A stretch of DNA of 64,000 nucleotides, taken from positions 682,001-746,000 of the forward strand of contig NW_002476317.1 of NCBI RefSeq assembly GCF_000189635.1, written 5' to 3'. The translations under genes were made by a program, and so were the position numbers. The notes under the pieces were generated by a model, which was not told where the DNA came from, made no database searches, and saw only the letters and a list, made by a program, of their open reading frames with translations. The DNA is from Tetrahymena thermophila SB210 (taxonomy: Eukaryota; Ciliophora; Oligohymenophorea; Hymenostomatida; Tetrahymenidae). Shown here one piece after another: positions 37,206-49,978 of this stretch. Each line of letters begins with the position of its first letter. The first letter of the stretch is position 1.

Positions 37206-40200
37206 TATTTAAAATTTTCAAATTTTTTATCGCTTAATAAGAAAAGAAAGATAGATGATTTTGGAATTAAAAAGAAAAAATCTTAATTTGCTTTTTTTCA
37301 TATAATTTTCAAAAATTAATCTGTAAGTAAAATAAGAATACTTTGTAATTGATTGATAGATAGTAATTAAGATAAATAAACATCTTTTATTTATCCTTCT
37401 TAGTCAAATAATTATGAAGAATAAATATAAATTTTTTAAGGCATGGATTACAATATCAATGTCTTATTTTCTTTTTTTGCAATTGTTTATTTACAATTTT
37501 TTATGATTATTTACAGTGTGCTTAATTTGAGATTATATATTCGGCATTTCCTTTTATTCTGTAATCTTGCCTTTTTTATTGATATTCTTATTTATTCTGA
37601 TATAAGATAAAAAAAAAAACTAAAGGTAAAATAAATTAAACTATTTATAATTTTCTTATTGGTTGTAGTACGGTTTCGAATTACCATTTTTTTTCTAACT
37701 ATTTTTAATAGATTATGATTAGTTAATTAATTTAATTTGACATTTCCTATGTTTAAGAACAAGTGTGCTCTCTAGTTTTATCATATAAAAAACTTTGTTA
37801 AATTATAATTCAAAATTTACATTTTTTTATGAGGTTAAATATTAAAAAATTCAATTTTTTTTACTTTCAAATTTAAAGTTCTTTCTTTAAATTAATTTGA
37901 ATTTACTTTTACGATAGAAAAACCATATAATCACTCTAACAAAAAATATCAATTTGGATAAATACTACTATTATTACTTTTCAACAATACAACTAATAAG
38001 TGAAGTAATAGACTTAATAATTTTTTTCTACTCATTTTCGTGCTAATATAAAAATATTAGTAATATTTAGCCAAAACTAAAAGCTAATCAATAAAAAATA
38101 AATTTCTTTACTTATTTGATTATAAAAATTTACTTTTAGATTAGTTATATTTCATATCAAATTAGTGTAATTTCCCTAATGATCCAAACTATTGGTTATA
38201 GTAGCACATTCTCTAAAAATAAAAATTTTAAGTCAAATTTAGTTTAGAAGTAATACTTAGACTAACAAAACTATTGCAACGGTATATATTATTATATCAA
38301 GGATTAAGAAATTTACAAAATTCAAGAGTTTTTTATTTCATCTAATTCAAGAATACCTATTTTTAAGTTTTAAATGACTGATTATCTTTTTTTTTCTTCT
38401 ATCTATTTATCTGTCTGTGTACCCTTAATCTAATTAATTACGTCTAAGTTTTTTAGTACATATTTTATAAAGAAAAAATGACTGTATCTATCTAGTACTT
38501 AGAATATTATTTTTAATAATTTACAAAAATAATATATCATATCAAATTAAATTAAATTCTTGTTTGTACGTATTTATCAATATAAACTTTTTTAAGAATT
38601 CCTTTTGAAAGCAATTAAATTTTATGTAAGCATAATCTATAAATTCTGCTTTATAATAACCTTTATAATAATCCCACAATGTATTTGATTTTAATATATA
38701 TAAATATCTTCTTCATTAAATATATCTTTACATAATTTAATTAGACAAAAATGCAGAAAAAATACAAAATTTATTTTTCCTTGAATAAGATTTTTATCTT
38801 ACACTTCATTTTATCAGCTAATTTCAAAATTATTTAATACTCTTTAATTAAATTTATTCCATTCGACCTATTTGTTTGGATCTTACCCTATACGATATAT
38901 GATTTTTTTTATATAAAAATTAGAGACTTCTTTATGAAATTTTAAAAACATTAAACTTATTTTGATATTATTTAGGATTATTTCTAATATTTAGCATCAA
39001 ATTAACTTAAAAAATACTTTACAATTTTTTTATTTTTACAATTCTAATATTAAAATTTGCTAACTTATTATTAATAATAATAAATAAAAAGTGTGTAATA
39101 TTATTTTTTATTATCAAAATGTTTAAATCTAGCTTTTAAAAAAATGTAAAGTATCAATACATACTTTGAGTAAGATAAAAATAATAAGTAATCAGCTTGA
39201 CTCTTATTAATTTAATTTTAATTAAAGTAAATTTATTACCAAGTAAATAGCTGTTATTCAAAAGGAAATATGTTTAAATAGCACTAATCCATAGAAGATT
39301 AAATAATATTACATTTTTCAAAATTTATTTTATAAAAATCATAGATACTAGAATTGTTACAATATATAGGATTTCGGTATATAACAATTGAATATTAGAT
39401 TTGAAAAATATCGATATCGATCAATTTGTATTTTTATTTATTCTCATTGTTTTTATGAAAATGATATCAAAATTTTCAAAATATATTGATTTACTCTAAC
39501 AAGTTTATTAAATTATATTAGATAATTTTAAAAGAAAAAATTATCAAAATTATTTTCATTTCAATATCAGAGCAATAAAATGTTTAAATATAAAACCTCG
39601 CATTATTTATTCTAAATAAATTTTAATGATAGAATATAAATTTCAGAATATTCAAAATAGAATCAAAATATTAAATTTGAAATTAAAAATATTTTCATTT
39701 TAAAAAGAAATTATTAATTTTATGTTTAATGTAAATTTTTATTTTTAAGGTTACTTTAGAATTCAATTTGTTGTTTTTTTTATTAATGCTAATATAATTT
39801 ATTTGTTTTAAATTTCATTAAGAATCAAATAACTCTTTTCAAGTAATGAAAATATAATATTTGATTTTTAGAAGAATATAAGTTTAAAACTACATAATCT
39901 ATTAATTATAAATAAAAAAAAGTATTATTAATTCATGATAAAAATAAATACTTAAATTAAAACTTAGTAATTAGCAACAAGTAAACAAAATTAATGAAAA
40001 TATATTGAACAAATTTTGATAATTGTAAAGTTATTTTCTATTTTATCTATTTTTTTATTTATTTTGATACACAAAAAATAAAAATTTATATAAGAATTTA
40101 TCTTCATGATGAAAAAGATAGATGAAAATCTATTGAATAAACTTGATTAAACAAATAAATATACTTTTTTATTTAGGCATACTTTAATTACAAATATATT

Positions 40201-41520
40201 AAGGTCAACTATGGAAATCTTTTTCATTCAAATTTGATTAAATACATTTAACTTATTCATACATTTTAATATGTTAAGTATGGGTTTTAATAATAAAAAA
40301 AAGTTGATTTATTTGAAAAAAATAGTTTTCTTTCTAAAAATCAAAAATTTATCAAATTACCAATTTAATCAAGTAAAATAAATTCAAAATTTCTGTTTGT
40401 TTGCCCAACTTTTTAATGCAAAACTTTTAATTAAATAAGATTAAAATCAAAATTAAATAAAAAAAGTAATGAATATAAAGGATTTATTAAGAGTAATTTT
40501 AGGTCAAAATACAAAGTTTATGTTTATTTAAACTATAATTGAGGGAGTTTTTAGCTATATTTAATATAAAAAAAATAGAATGTTAATTATTCAAATTTGT
40601 TTTAATAAGTGATAAATATTAAACTAGTTGGCATTTTTATAACTTATATTTTTCTCATTAATTATTGAGAAAAACCCTTTTATGTCTAAATAAAAATAAA
40701 TTTTTTAAAACTTTAAAAATGAGTATTCAATATTTCAATTTTGTTTGAAACATTAAAAAATAAATACTTAAATTTGTATTTATAAATTCAAATCTAAAAA
40801 AATAAATTTATGAAAATTTATTTTATATATTTTATTAAACAAATATAAATTATATGTTAAATGATTAATACTCATTTGATTTTTGTTTCATTCATATAAA
40901 ATTAAATAATTAGATTTATAAATTTAAATAAATTGAATAAATTTTAGTTTACAAATAAATATTCTTTATATGTTTATATAAATATATTTCAATTTTGTTT
41001 AAGACATAAAAAAAAAATATTTAGATTAGAATTTATTAAATCTACCTAAAGTAAAAATAATTAATTATAAGATAATGAATAAATTTTAGTAAAAAAATAG
41101 ATATTCTATGATTAGGCTTGTTAAAAAATAAATTTGATTAAATGCTATTCACCAAATCTGCTTTATAACTAAAATAAATTTTGATTGTATTCTACATTTA
41201 ATAAAGTTATTAAAAATTTGATAAGGAAATCGAACTGTTAATAATTGCGGAACAACTTTATCAAATAACCAATGATTTTTATTAAAATTACATTTTTTAT
41301 AAGTATAAAAGTAAATATTTAATTTTTTTATAAAAATATTCAAAAAAAGAAAATATATTATAATTTAATGGATAATCAGTCTTAATTTTCAAATCTTTAA
41401 AAGCTTAGCGAGTCATATCACTCACCTTTAAGTATAAATATATATTTTTAAAGCCAAAAAAGTTTACTCATTAGTATTTTAGGGTAATATAATTAGGTTG
41501 ATGATTTCTCTGCTAGTGAA
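37206..41520. other. 4.3-kb AT-rich desert with degenerate repeats
   Basis: Almost pure A+T with no supported exon on either strand. Between about 40.6 and 41.1 kb similar phrases recur, such as TTTCAATTTTGTTT followed by an A-rich block (near 40,733 and 40,987) and AATAAATTTTAGT (near 40,938 and 41,081). This suggests a diverged direct duplication of roughly 150-260 bp. An open frame on the minus strand near 41.2 kb is Ile/Lys/Phe-rich and not convincing. Confidence 0.4.
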
Positions 41521-42656
41521 ATGCATTAAGAAATGTCATAAAATACTAATTCAATTTCTCCTAAAAAGCTATCATCACTTTCATACCCTATATAAACATT
41601 TGATACAGTAAAATAGTACTTTGGTCAAATTTTTTGCAAAATAATACATTTTAAATTCACATAGATGAAGAGATTTAACACATATAAAGCTTAAGTAGAA
41701 AAAAGGAAAAATGAATCATTGAACAGCTCTAGATTTTAAGAGTTATATGAAGATGGTTAAAAAATTTAAAAGAAGAGAGAGGAGTAAATTAGAAAGAAGT
41801 AAGAAGAAGAATAGAATTATAAAGACCCTGAATGTACATTTAAGCCTAAAATAAAAAAATATAATACTTAATCTGCTGATTAGGATAAAAAAACAATATT
41901 TGATAAAAATCAAGAGTGGAAATAAAAAGTAGAAGATAAAATGTAAACAAAATACGAGAATTTAACTGATAAAGATCTCAAAGAATGCACATTTCACCCT
42001 AATATTGTAAATTTATGCTGTCTAATTAATCCTTTATTTGATCATTTATATTATTATAAAATTATATTTTAAAAGATATCAAACAATAAATTAACATAAA
42101 AACAGGATTAAGATTGGAAAAATAAATTTGAGGAACCTCTTTCTGATTTTAATTCGAAAGGTATTCCATAATTTTTAAAGAGATAAGTTATTGCTAGAAA
42201 AATGAAAGAATATAAAGACTTTATTATGAATTATCCTCATAGAAAGCATGAAATGAAAAACAATACCTTTACTGTTCCCAATGAACCTGTTCTGGGAATA
42301 TGTGAAAATCATATTAAATCTTTAGACAGAGTAAATTAATCAATCAATAATATCTTTTTTAATATTATGCTTTACAAAAAGCCACTTATACCAGAACATT
42401 TATTTGACAGTTTTGAGCAATAGCTGCACCCTAGATAATATCGTTCATCCCTCTCAGATAGTAAGCATAACAAACAAGATCAACCATTAAATTAAACTTA
42501 CAGAAAAATGATTGTAAAATTGTTAAATATAAATTTTTTTATGAGAAAAATAAAATAATAAATTAATAGGATAACTAAATTCAGATTGATCCTAAATCTA
42601 ATTTCTAAGATGCATTAAAATAATTACATGAAGCCTTACATAATATTGAAATTTGA
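41521..42656 (+). CDS. Coiled-coil protein with CTFKPKI motif
   Basis: Exons 41521-41607, 41665-42006, 42106-42513 and 42570-42656, all joined in phase 0, give 307 residues ending in TGA. Exon 2 contains a highly charged helix with ELYEDGQKIQKKREEQ followed by ECTFKPKI; a second related element, ECTFHPNI, ends the exon. A helix with L-Y-E-D followed by C-T-F-x-P-x-I recurs in many ciliate and flagellate proteins of the cytoskeleton and cilia. The C-terminal half holds FLKRQVIARKMKEYKDF and a less charged segment, and ends LHEALHNIEI. A structural or ciliary role is likely but not proven. The start is an ATG directly followed by a coding-like, Ser/Gln-rich leader. The gene is convergent with the TLDc gene, 326 bp away. 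Confidence 0.8.
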
Positions 42657-42982
42657 TTTTAAGAATTTAATTTAATAATTTTTATTTTCTAAAATTAAAA
42701 TAAAATATTTAAAAAATAATTTTTTATGTAAAAATTTATCTTTCTATTTTAGAGTATTAATTAAGAGTTTGAAACTATTATAATAATTTTGATGAATATT
42801 ATTTTAAAATTTTAATATTTTTATATTTGTTTTTATTTATAATTCACTCAAAAAGTAACATCTTAACATATATTTTTTATAAATACATACTTAAATTAAT
42901 TTTAATGTATTTTAGTTCATTTAATACTCAATTTTATTTTTAATCTTTTTTTTTCACTATTAAAAATATACTTTTTAAACTA
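42657..42982. other. Short convergent intergenic region
   Basis: 326 bp between two TGA stops on opposite strands, almost pure A+T, with no exon. Confidence 0.5.
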
Positions 42983-44904
42983 TCACTTTTATTTATTGCT
43001 ATCATCTTCCCTTTAAATTTCTTCTTTGAGCTAACCTTGATGTGCATTTAATTTACCTATAAAATAACATTTTAAAAATAATTAATAAAATAAATAAATA
43101 AATAATTTTTTTTCATTACCAAAGAACATTTCTTTATTAAATCCGTTATCCCACATAGCTTTTTTATCTACCTTCCTCATTTTTTCTATTCTAGATTTAT
43201 TAATATAATAGTTATATATTTGATTAATTCATATTTAATTTAAAATATTTACTCTCTTCTTTCATTTTCTCTGTATTCAAATTATGCTTACAAATTTTCT
43301 TCACTACCAATACCCCAAATTTCTAAACATTAAACATCAAGTTTTGTTTATTGGCGTCCGTTACTAACGATACACCCATTTCCAAAAGTTTTATCTTCTG
43401 ATTTAACATAAGAGTTGGCTTAAATATCATCATCTATCCAAAATCTAAATTAGTTAAAATCTTCATTTCCTCCAAAACCTTATTTTTTGTAACAAAATAT
43501 ATATAAGTCTTTTCTTTTTTTTCAAAATATTATGTAAAATTTTACCTAAACCTACTTTGTATTTAGATCTTTCAATTTACCTGTTGTTTAAATAGGCATA
43601 ATTTGAAGATCCTTAACCTTCATAAGAATTGAATGTCCTATATGTAGGATAGAGTGAGAAGAGATATGTCTATGAATCACCTTAATATTCTATATTTACA
43701 AAAAAAATTTAAGCTTTTAAATTTACAATTTGTATTTACTTAATTGAGAATACCACTACTCTTAATGATAAGCTCCTATAATATGAGTTGAAGATTCATT
43801 TGTTTCTTTATTTACTTCTTTATGCTTAATTAATATAAGAGTTGGTGCATTATATCCAAGAATAGCAAAGGCTAAGCGATTGAAACTAATACCAGATTTG
43901 CTTGAAGAATAAAGTAAATATAATCCTTTAGCATGCTAAATTGAAGAGTTATGAGAGTATAATATAGGTAAAAAATCATTTGAAATGATCTCAGATGGTT
44001 GAATAAATTCAGGACAAGATAGTTATTTAATTCCTATTAAGTTAAATATTATTTAAAATTGTAAATTTTTTTGATTTAATACTTACCATTGTAAACATAA
44101 CCACTCCAGTAATCAATCAAAACTCTATTTATATATTGCAAAGTAGATTAAGTCTTATAAAAAAAATGATCAGCTGTTATCTCGTTTTGATTTTCTTCAT
44201 ATTCTATTTTCAAAAAAAATAAATTTTTTTAATAATAAGATTTTAACATAAAATATAATAATATAAATCTCTCTTCTTTCTTTCTTTGTTTAATTTGCAT
44301 AAATTAATTATATTACTAAAGACTTGATCTAAGAACGCATTAATTACTTTATCAGATTCTACTCCAAAAATAAAGAGTATGTAATTCAAAACTTGAGAGC
44401 ATTTTTCTCTAGTGAATATTGCTTTGTTAAATTAAATTGTATCCCATTCATCTACAAAGAACATGATCAAACAGAGGATTTCTAAGGATGTATACTTTTT
44501 CTTATTAAATTCTTCAAACATATAGCTTTGTTTACTTTTGGTCATGTATTCAACTATTAAAATATAAAAAATATTAATTATGAATTACTAATGTTTTAAA
44601 AATGATTAAGTAGAATTATTCTTCGGAATATTTTACTGACTGATGCAAATGTTTAAAATGTAACTTTCTTGTCTCCTTTTGAAGAATTTAGTTTGCTTGA
44701 TATTGCTTGGAGCCATTTGTAAAATTATTATCTTTATTCAGGTTTAAAAGATAAAAAATTTTATAAACTCTCTGCATTGTCTATGTGTGCTTTTGAAATA
44801 TCCTATTATTTAGAATAGCTAATAAACAGTTGAGTCAGACTCTTTTATTCTGCCTCACTAAATCTATTTTTATTTGCAGCGGGCTTTGATTTTTCAGCTC
44901 CCAT
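42983..44904 (-). CDS. TLDc-domain protein, eight exons
   Basis: Exons 44904-44637, 44553-44248, 44203-44087, 44033-43740, 43689-43546, 43478-43253, 43190-43120 and 43056-42983 join in consistent phases to 499 residues. The start MGAEKSKPAAN could be N-myristoylated. Residues 10-230 are helical and may resemble the EF-hand-like or TBC-adjacent N-termini seen in other TLDc proteins. The TLDc domain spans about 240-455: HAKGLYLLYSSSKSG, FAILGYNAPTLILIKHKE, IIGAY, TYLFSLYPTYRTF, the hallmark VGLGFGG, FRFWIDDD, KTFGNGCIV and a closing LEIWGIG. TLDc proteins act in oxidative-stress resistance and, in several eukaryotes, bind and regulate the V-ATPase. The last ~45 residues are charged. Introns are 44 to 83 bp. 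Confidence 0.9.
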
Positions 44905-45541
44905 TAACTTACTTTTATATGATATTATGTATAGATATCTATTTAATGCTTAAATTAATATTTAATTATTTTTTATACTTTTTTTATATTTGGAAATATT
45001 GTTTATAAAAAAATCTAAAATAGATAAATTAATCAGTTTACATTAATCAAAAATGTGGTAATGTAATAGATAATTAATATGTTCATATACAGAAAATAAT
45101 TCTAATAAAAAACAATAATAATTATTTTAGTCTATCTTAGTTTTGATAATTTTGAGAATTGCTTTTTATTTATTAAAATTTAAAGTATTTTTTCATAAAA
45201 GTTAAATTATGAAATTAATTTTTTTTTTTTTCAACAAGCTTAATATTTTAATTAATCATTTTAAATTTACTGATCAATTTATTCATTAAAAAAATAATAG
45301 TAAATTTATTTGGTAGATGATTAGAAATAAAATAAATTCAATTGAACAAAAAAAAATGAATAAATAAATAAAATAAGTAGTGTTTTTTGAGCTATTTTCT
45401 AATTACAAATAATTCTATTTAACTTTTAAGAAAGCGTATTTTTAGTAGTATTAAATATGTATTCATTTATGCATTTTATATTAAATTAAAAAAATAAACG
45501 AATATTTTAATTAACTAATTGGATATTAAGCAAACCAAATA
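44905..45541. other. Divergent promoter region
   Basis: 637 bp between the start codons of the TLDc gene (-) and the Gln/Asn-rich gene (+). It is AT-rich, includes short AAAT microsatellite runs near 45,355, and has no exon. It presumably contains both promoters. Confidence 0.5.
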
Positions 45542-48500
45542 ATGTAAAAAAAGGAAATTAAAAAAGAGAAAGTATATGACTCTGATAATGATAGCGTAAT
45601 ATCATCTTCAGAGTCAGATAGAAGCACTTCTCCTCAACAAAAAAGTAAGAAATAAAAAATTGTTTCCAACATTTCATCTCCAAACCTAAATCTGCCAAAT
45701 AAGTAATCAGCTGAAAATAATACTGTAATTTTTACAAAAATTAGAGTTATTTCTTTTCTTTCCAATAATAAAATTATTTATAACTTATAATCATATGTTG
45801 CTTATTGTTTATTATAATTTGTTTAGAAAAATCAACAAGGGAGTCTGAATAGCTCTCTAATGTAATCTAGAAGCAATATTTTAAGCTAGGTAAATTTTAA
45901 ATTATTGTTGCAATGCTAACATTTTGTTAGCATATACAATTTTGCAGAACTCTACAAATAAAATTAAATTGAACTCATAATATAAATAGATGACACCACA
46001 GTAGCAGAGTTTAAATCAAATTCGGTCAATTATATAATCTTTTTATGTAAAGCAACAGCTTCCATAGCAATAAAATAGCTAGATAAATTAGCATTAAAGT
46101 GATTTGTAGTAATCTTAAATAAAGATGAGTTTGTTGGAATAACAAAATAGATAATATCAATAAAAAATAAAGACCATAGAGTAAGCTAAAAATAGCGATT
46201 CAAAAGTCATTAAAAATTCAATTGCCCAAATATAGTCCCAGCTCTTTGATATACGAGTAAAATAATATTTAAAAAAATATTTTTAGAGCATTTTATTTAT
46301 TATTTGTTTTATATCAAAACTTAACTGAAGCATAAAGTGGAGTCAATGAATAGCAAATCGAAAGAAAAAAATCAAAAGAAAACAAAATAAAATGAGAAAA
46401 ATAGCGATGAGCACAATAAAATTAAGCAGAAAGAAAAGAAAATTAAAAAGAAAAGCGATTAGGAAAAAGACACATCAGTTTCTAGCTTAACAAGCAGTGA
46501 AGGTGATGAAAAATCTTTGGTAGAAAGCTTATCAGAGGATGAGGATTCAATGATTGAATACTCTAGCAATAAACATAATTCAAAAAACAAAAGTAAAAAA
46601 AAGAATAAAAACTCTGGAATAACTGAAAACATAAAAGGCTACTTAATACTGAATGCCCATAAATTATAGCATGAAGGGAAAAAAAATTAACTGTTGAAAG
46701 AAATTTTGAATAAAAAAATTCCTGATCAAACAACTTTAAGCAATCATTTAGTGATGGAAAGATATGATATAGTATTAAGAGATATTCTTGATGTTTTTTT
46801 AGAGTATTTATTACGTAGTGAGCCACTTCATGTAAACACAGCTTATATTTTGTAAACAGAAAAAAACAATTTGTTAAAGAAAAGTATTTAAACTAATTAA
46901 ATAAAATAGATCAATGCCTCACCTTAAAAATAATAATTTGATGTTCTAAAAAAGCATGAGATTAATTTAAGCTAAAAAAATAATTAAAATGCAACTAATT
47001 TTGTAAGTTCTGAACATAATCCCCTCTATTCTTAAAATAGACTAATAACTAACGAATCTAATAGTGGTGGATAGATGCCATACTCTAATAATACAATATA
47101 ACCGTTTACTCATTCAATTTCAAAATCTAATTCTTTGAATCCTACTATTTAGTAAATTTCATAAAATAATATTGATTAAATTTCATATAGAAAATCTTTA
47201 AATAACGATTCAAGAATGTAATAATTATTATCTCCTCCTTTAAATTATTCAAATTAACAAAGTTATCCAGTAGTTAATATTGACTGCATATCAAATTTAA
47301 ATGATCATTAGACTATTTTAAATTAAGGAATAATTGGATCTAATGGCCGTAATCCTTCTTCAACTAAAAGTGCCTCTAGCAAATAAATTTCATTTCACAA
47401 TTAAGTTTCATCATAAAATTAAAATTTGCATCTAAATTCTGGTAATAGTAGGGGTTCAATTGACTGGTATTAGTAGTAGATGAAAACCAATAAAAAATTT
47501 CCATAGCAAATAAGCATGACTTAGCAATCTTCATCACGTTTGAACAGAGAAGGAAGCTAAGGAATATTAAAACAAAATAATGTTTCATATTTTATCAACA
47601 CTGAAGATTAAGGATTTGAATCAAAAGGTAGTGCAAGTACGAAAATGAGTGAAAATGCTCGTAAAAACCAGAGATTAAACCATGCAATTAGTGAAAGTTA
47701 AATAAATTTATTAAAGTAAAACTAAATATAAAAATAATTTTTATAATAACAATAATACCAGCAAGGTATTAACCAAATTCCTTAAATTCTTTAAAACAAC
47801 CAAATTCAAGATAATTTCGGAATTATACACTCATTTTCTAATTTTTAAAATTCTTTGTCTCCAAAAAATAATTAAGATCTCCAAAGTGCAAGAAATGCAA
47901 ATAACTTAAAAATAAATCAAGTAGAAAGTTTAATGAGCAGCTAATTCTAAAATAGTAATTAAGAACTCAATAATGCGCCATTATAGTAATTTTTTTATAG
48001 AATTATTTGTTTTTTAATATTAAAATAATAACGATAGTGGCAATCAATAAGGAATCATTTCACAGATAGGAGGAGGGAACACTTCAAATTTATCATAAAA
48101 CCACTAATCTCTCTTTTCATCTCCTAATAAGCAGGCTTAGCTCTTTTAATTCTAACACAAGTATTCATCTTCTCTTCCTTTCGAGTCATTTATGAATTTA
48201 AATGCAAGTACGTCAAAAAACAATGACTCATTAGAGCACAACCACAGTAGATTTTTATAGAGTACTTCCAACCCATCAAGAGGTAACTTACTTATTTCAT
48301 AAACGTTAATAATTTTACAAACTTGATATCATTAGATTACTATAGTCCTGACTTTAAATAGAGGATGATGGTGAACGGCTTTAGTAAAGAAATCCTTAAT
48401 ATTTATCCAGAGTAGCTTTTCTTTTAGAATGATACCAATAATTTACATGAAAGATATTAAAACTAGCAAATCTAATTAAATAATTAAGTGCTAAGAAATG

Positions 48501-49141
48501 ATCAAGATTTTCAAAGTCAAGAAGATTATAATAACCATCAAATATCTTAGCAAGAGAGCTAAGACTTCAATAAATTAACTAAATCAGCAAGCATTTAAAA
48601 AAATATGTAAATGAATAGTTCAGATTAAATTGTGAGTGAGGAAAATTACTAAGAAGACACTACAAGTATACAAGAGTAAAGCTAAAATAGTAGATAAAAA
48701 ATAGCTCATTCAAAGTCTTTAAACTTATTGATGAATAAATCCAAAATTCCATCATTTAGCCCTGAAAATACACCAACAAGTTTAAAGAGCCCTTCAATTA
48801 TAAAAAAGAATCCCTAGTTAAAATTAATGCCATGTCATAAACACAATAAAAGTGCTACAATAGTTGTCAAAAGAAAGAATTCAGACAACAGCGATCATTC
48901 AAATTCAATTTCAAATATGACCAATAATAATAATAATATTAAGCAATAGCAATCAAACTAATAAAAATGCAGTAATTGCTTAATCATAAATAATAGAGAG
49001 GAGGTTAAGTAAAGGTTTTAAAAGCTGCCACCTAGCATAGAATAAGTTGGTAGAAAGGGGAAAAACAGTTCACATAATAATAACATAAAGGAAATTTTTA
49101 ATTATAATTTAGAAAAATAACAATCAACTTCATAAAAATGA
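45542..49141 (+). CDS. Large Gln/Asn/Ser-rich protein, six exons
   Basis: Exons 45542-45724, 45827-45889, 45948-46256, 46331-47985, 48038-48282 and 48336-49141 join in phases 0, 0, 0, 2 and 1 to 1086 residues ending in TGA. The first ~190 residues include basic and acidic Ser clusters and a Gln-rich helix. Residues ~190-280 hold a very basic then acidic Ser-rich stretch, followed by the only clearly folded-looking part (about 260-350; GYLILNAHKLQ, SNHLVMERYDIVLRDILDVF). The remaining ~700 residues are low-complexity Gln/Asn/Ser, probably disordered. A CSNCLIINN motif near the end supplies one lone C-x2-C. Most Gln codons are TAA or TAG. I do not recognise it; such composition fits RNA-granule, transcription or signalling proteins. 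Confidence 0.78.
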
Positions 49142-49978
49142 TTGAATTAATTCCATATTTAAAATCATAAATAAGCTCAGAGTATTTTGCATAATAATTT
49201 TTTTTATTATTTACTTTGTTCGTTAATTTTTATCAATTTAAAAATAAAAAATTCTAAAAAATATTTTTATGTTCATTAAATAAATTTGCTTTAATTATAA
49301 AAAAAAAATATAAAAGTAAAATTAATAAATAATTAATTAGATAGACAATTAATAAAATTAAAATAATTGAATTCACTGAAATATTTTTAAATCATAAAAT
49401 GAAATAATTTTGCTAAATACAATTTTGCTTGGCGTTTAAATTGATTTTATCAAATGCAAAATTAAATGAAAATAAAAAAATTATTAAAATTTTTTAAGTT
49501 AAAAATATTAAATTAAAAATTTGAAATAAAATTATAAATTTATAAATAAAGTATAAAAGTATAATAAATAAATAAATTAGTCAATCAAATGACTATTTAT
49601 AAAGAAAAATCAATATTTTTCTTTTTATAATTTTTTCTGACTCAATTAATTTTTTTTAAATATGTGAATTAAGAAAAAATAATTTTAATATTGCTCAATT
49701 AGGAACTGGTATTATGTCTTAAATATTTTTATTATACTATTTTTTGTTTGCTTTAGAAAAATTTATATTCGTTTTAGTTCTAATTTTTTGTTTTAAATAA
49801 AGTAAATATAAAAAATATATGAATTATCAATATTTATAAAAATTACATATAGTTTTTCATAGATAGATATATTTGTTAAAAGTATTAAAAATTAATTACT
49901 ACTATAGCATACTTAACTTCTCAGTCAACAAAAGTAGAAAAAACGCTTAGAAGATAAATACAATTAGATTTTCAAAAA
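49142..49978. other. AT-rich intergenic, no gene seen
   Basis: 837 bp of AT-rich DNA between two plus-strand genes. No exon was recognised; it contains the promoter of the poly(A) polymerase gene. Confidence 0.5.

Noticed and set aside
41149-41343. 64-codon minus-strand frame in the 37-41 kb desert
   Set aside because: Ile/Lys/Phe/Tyr-rich translation with no conserved motif or plausible splice context.
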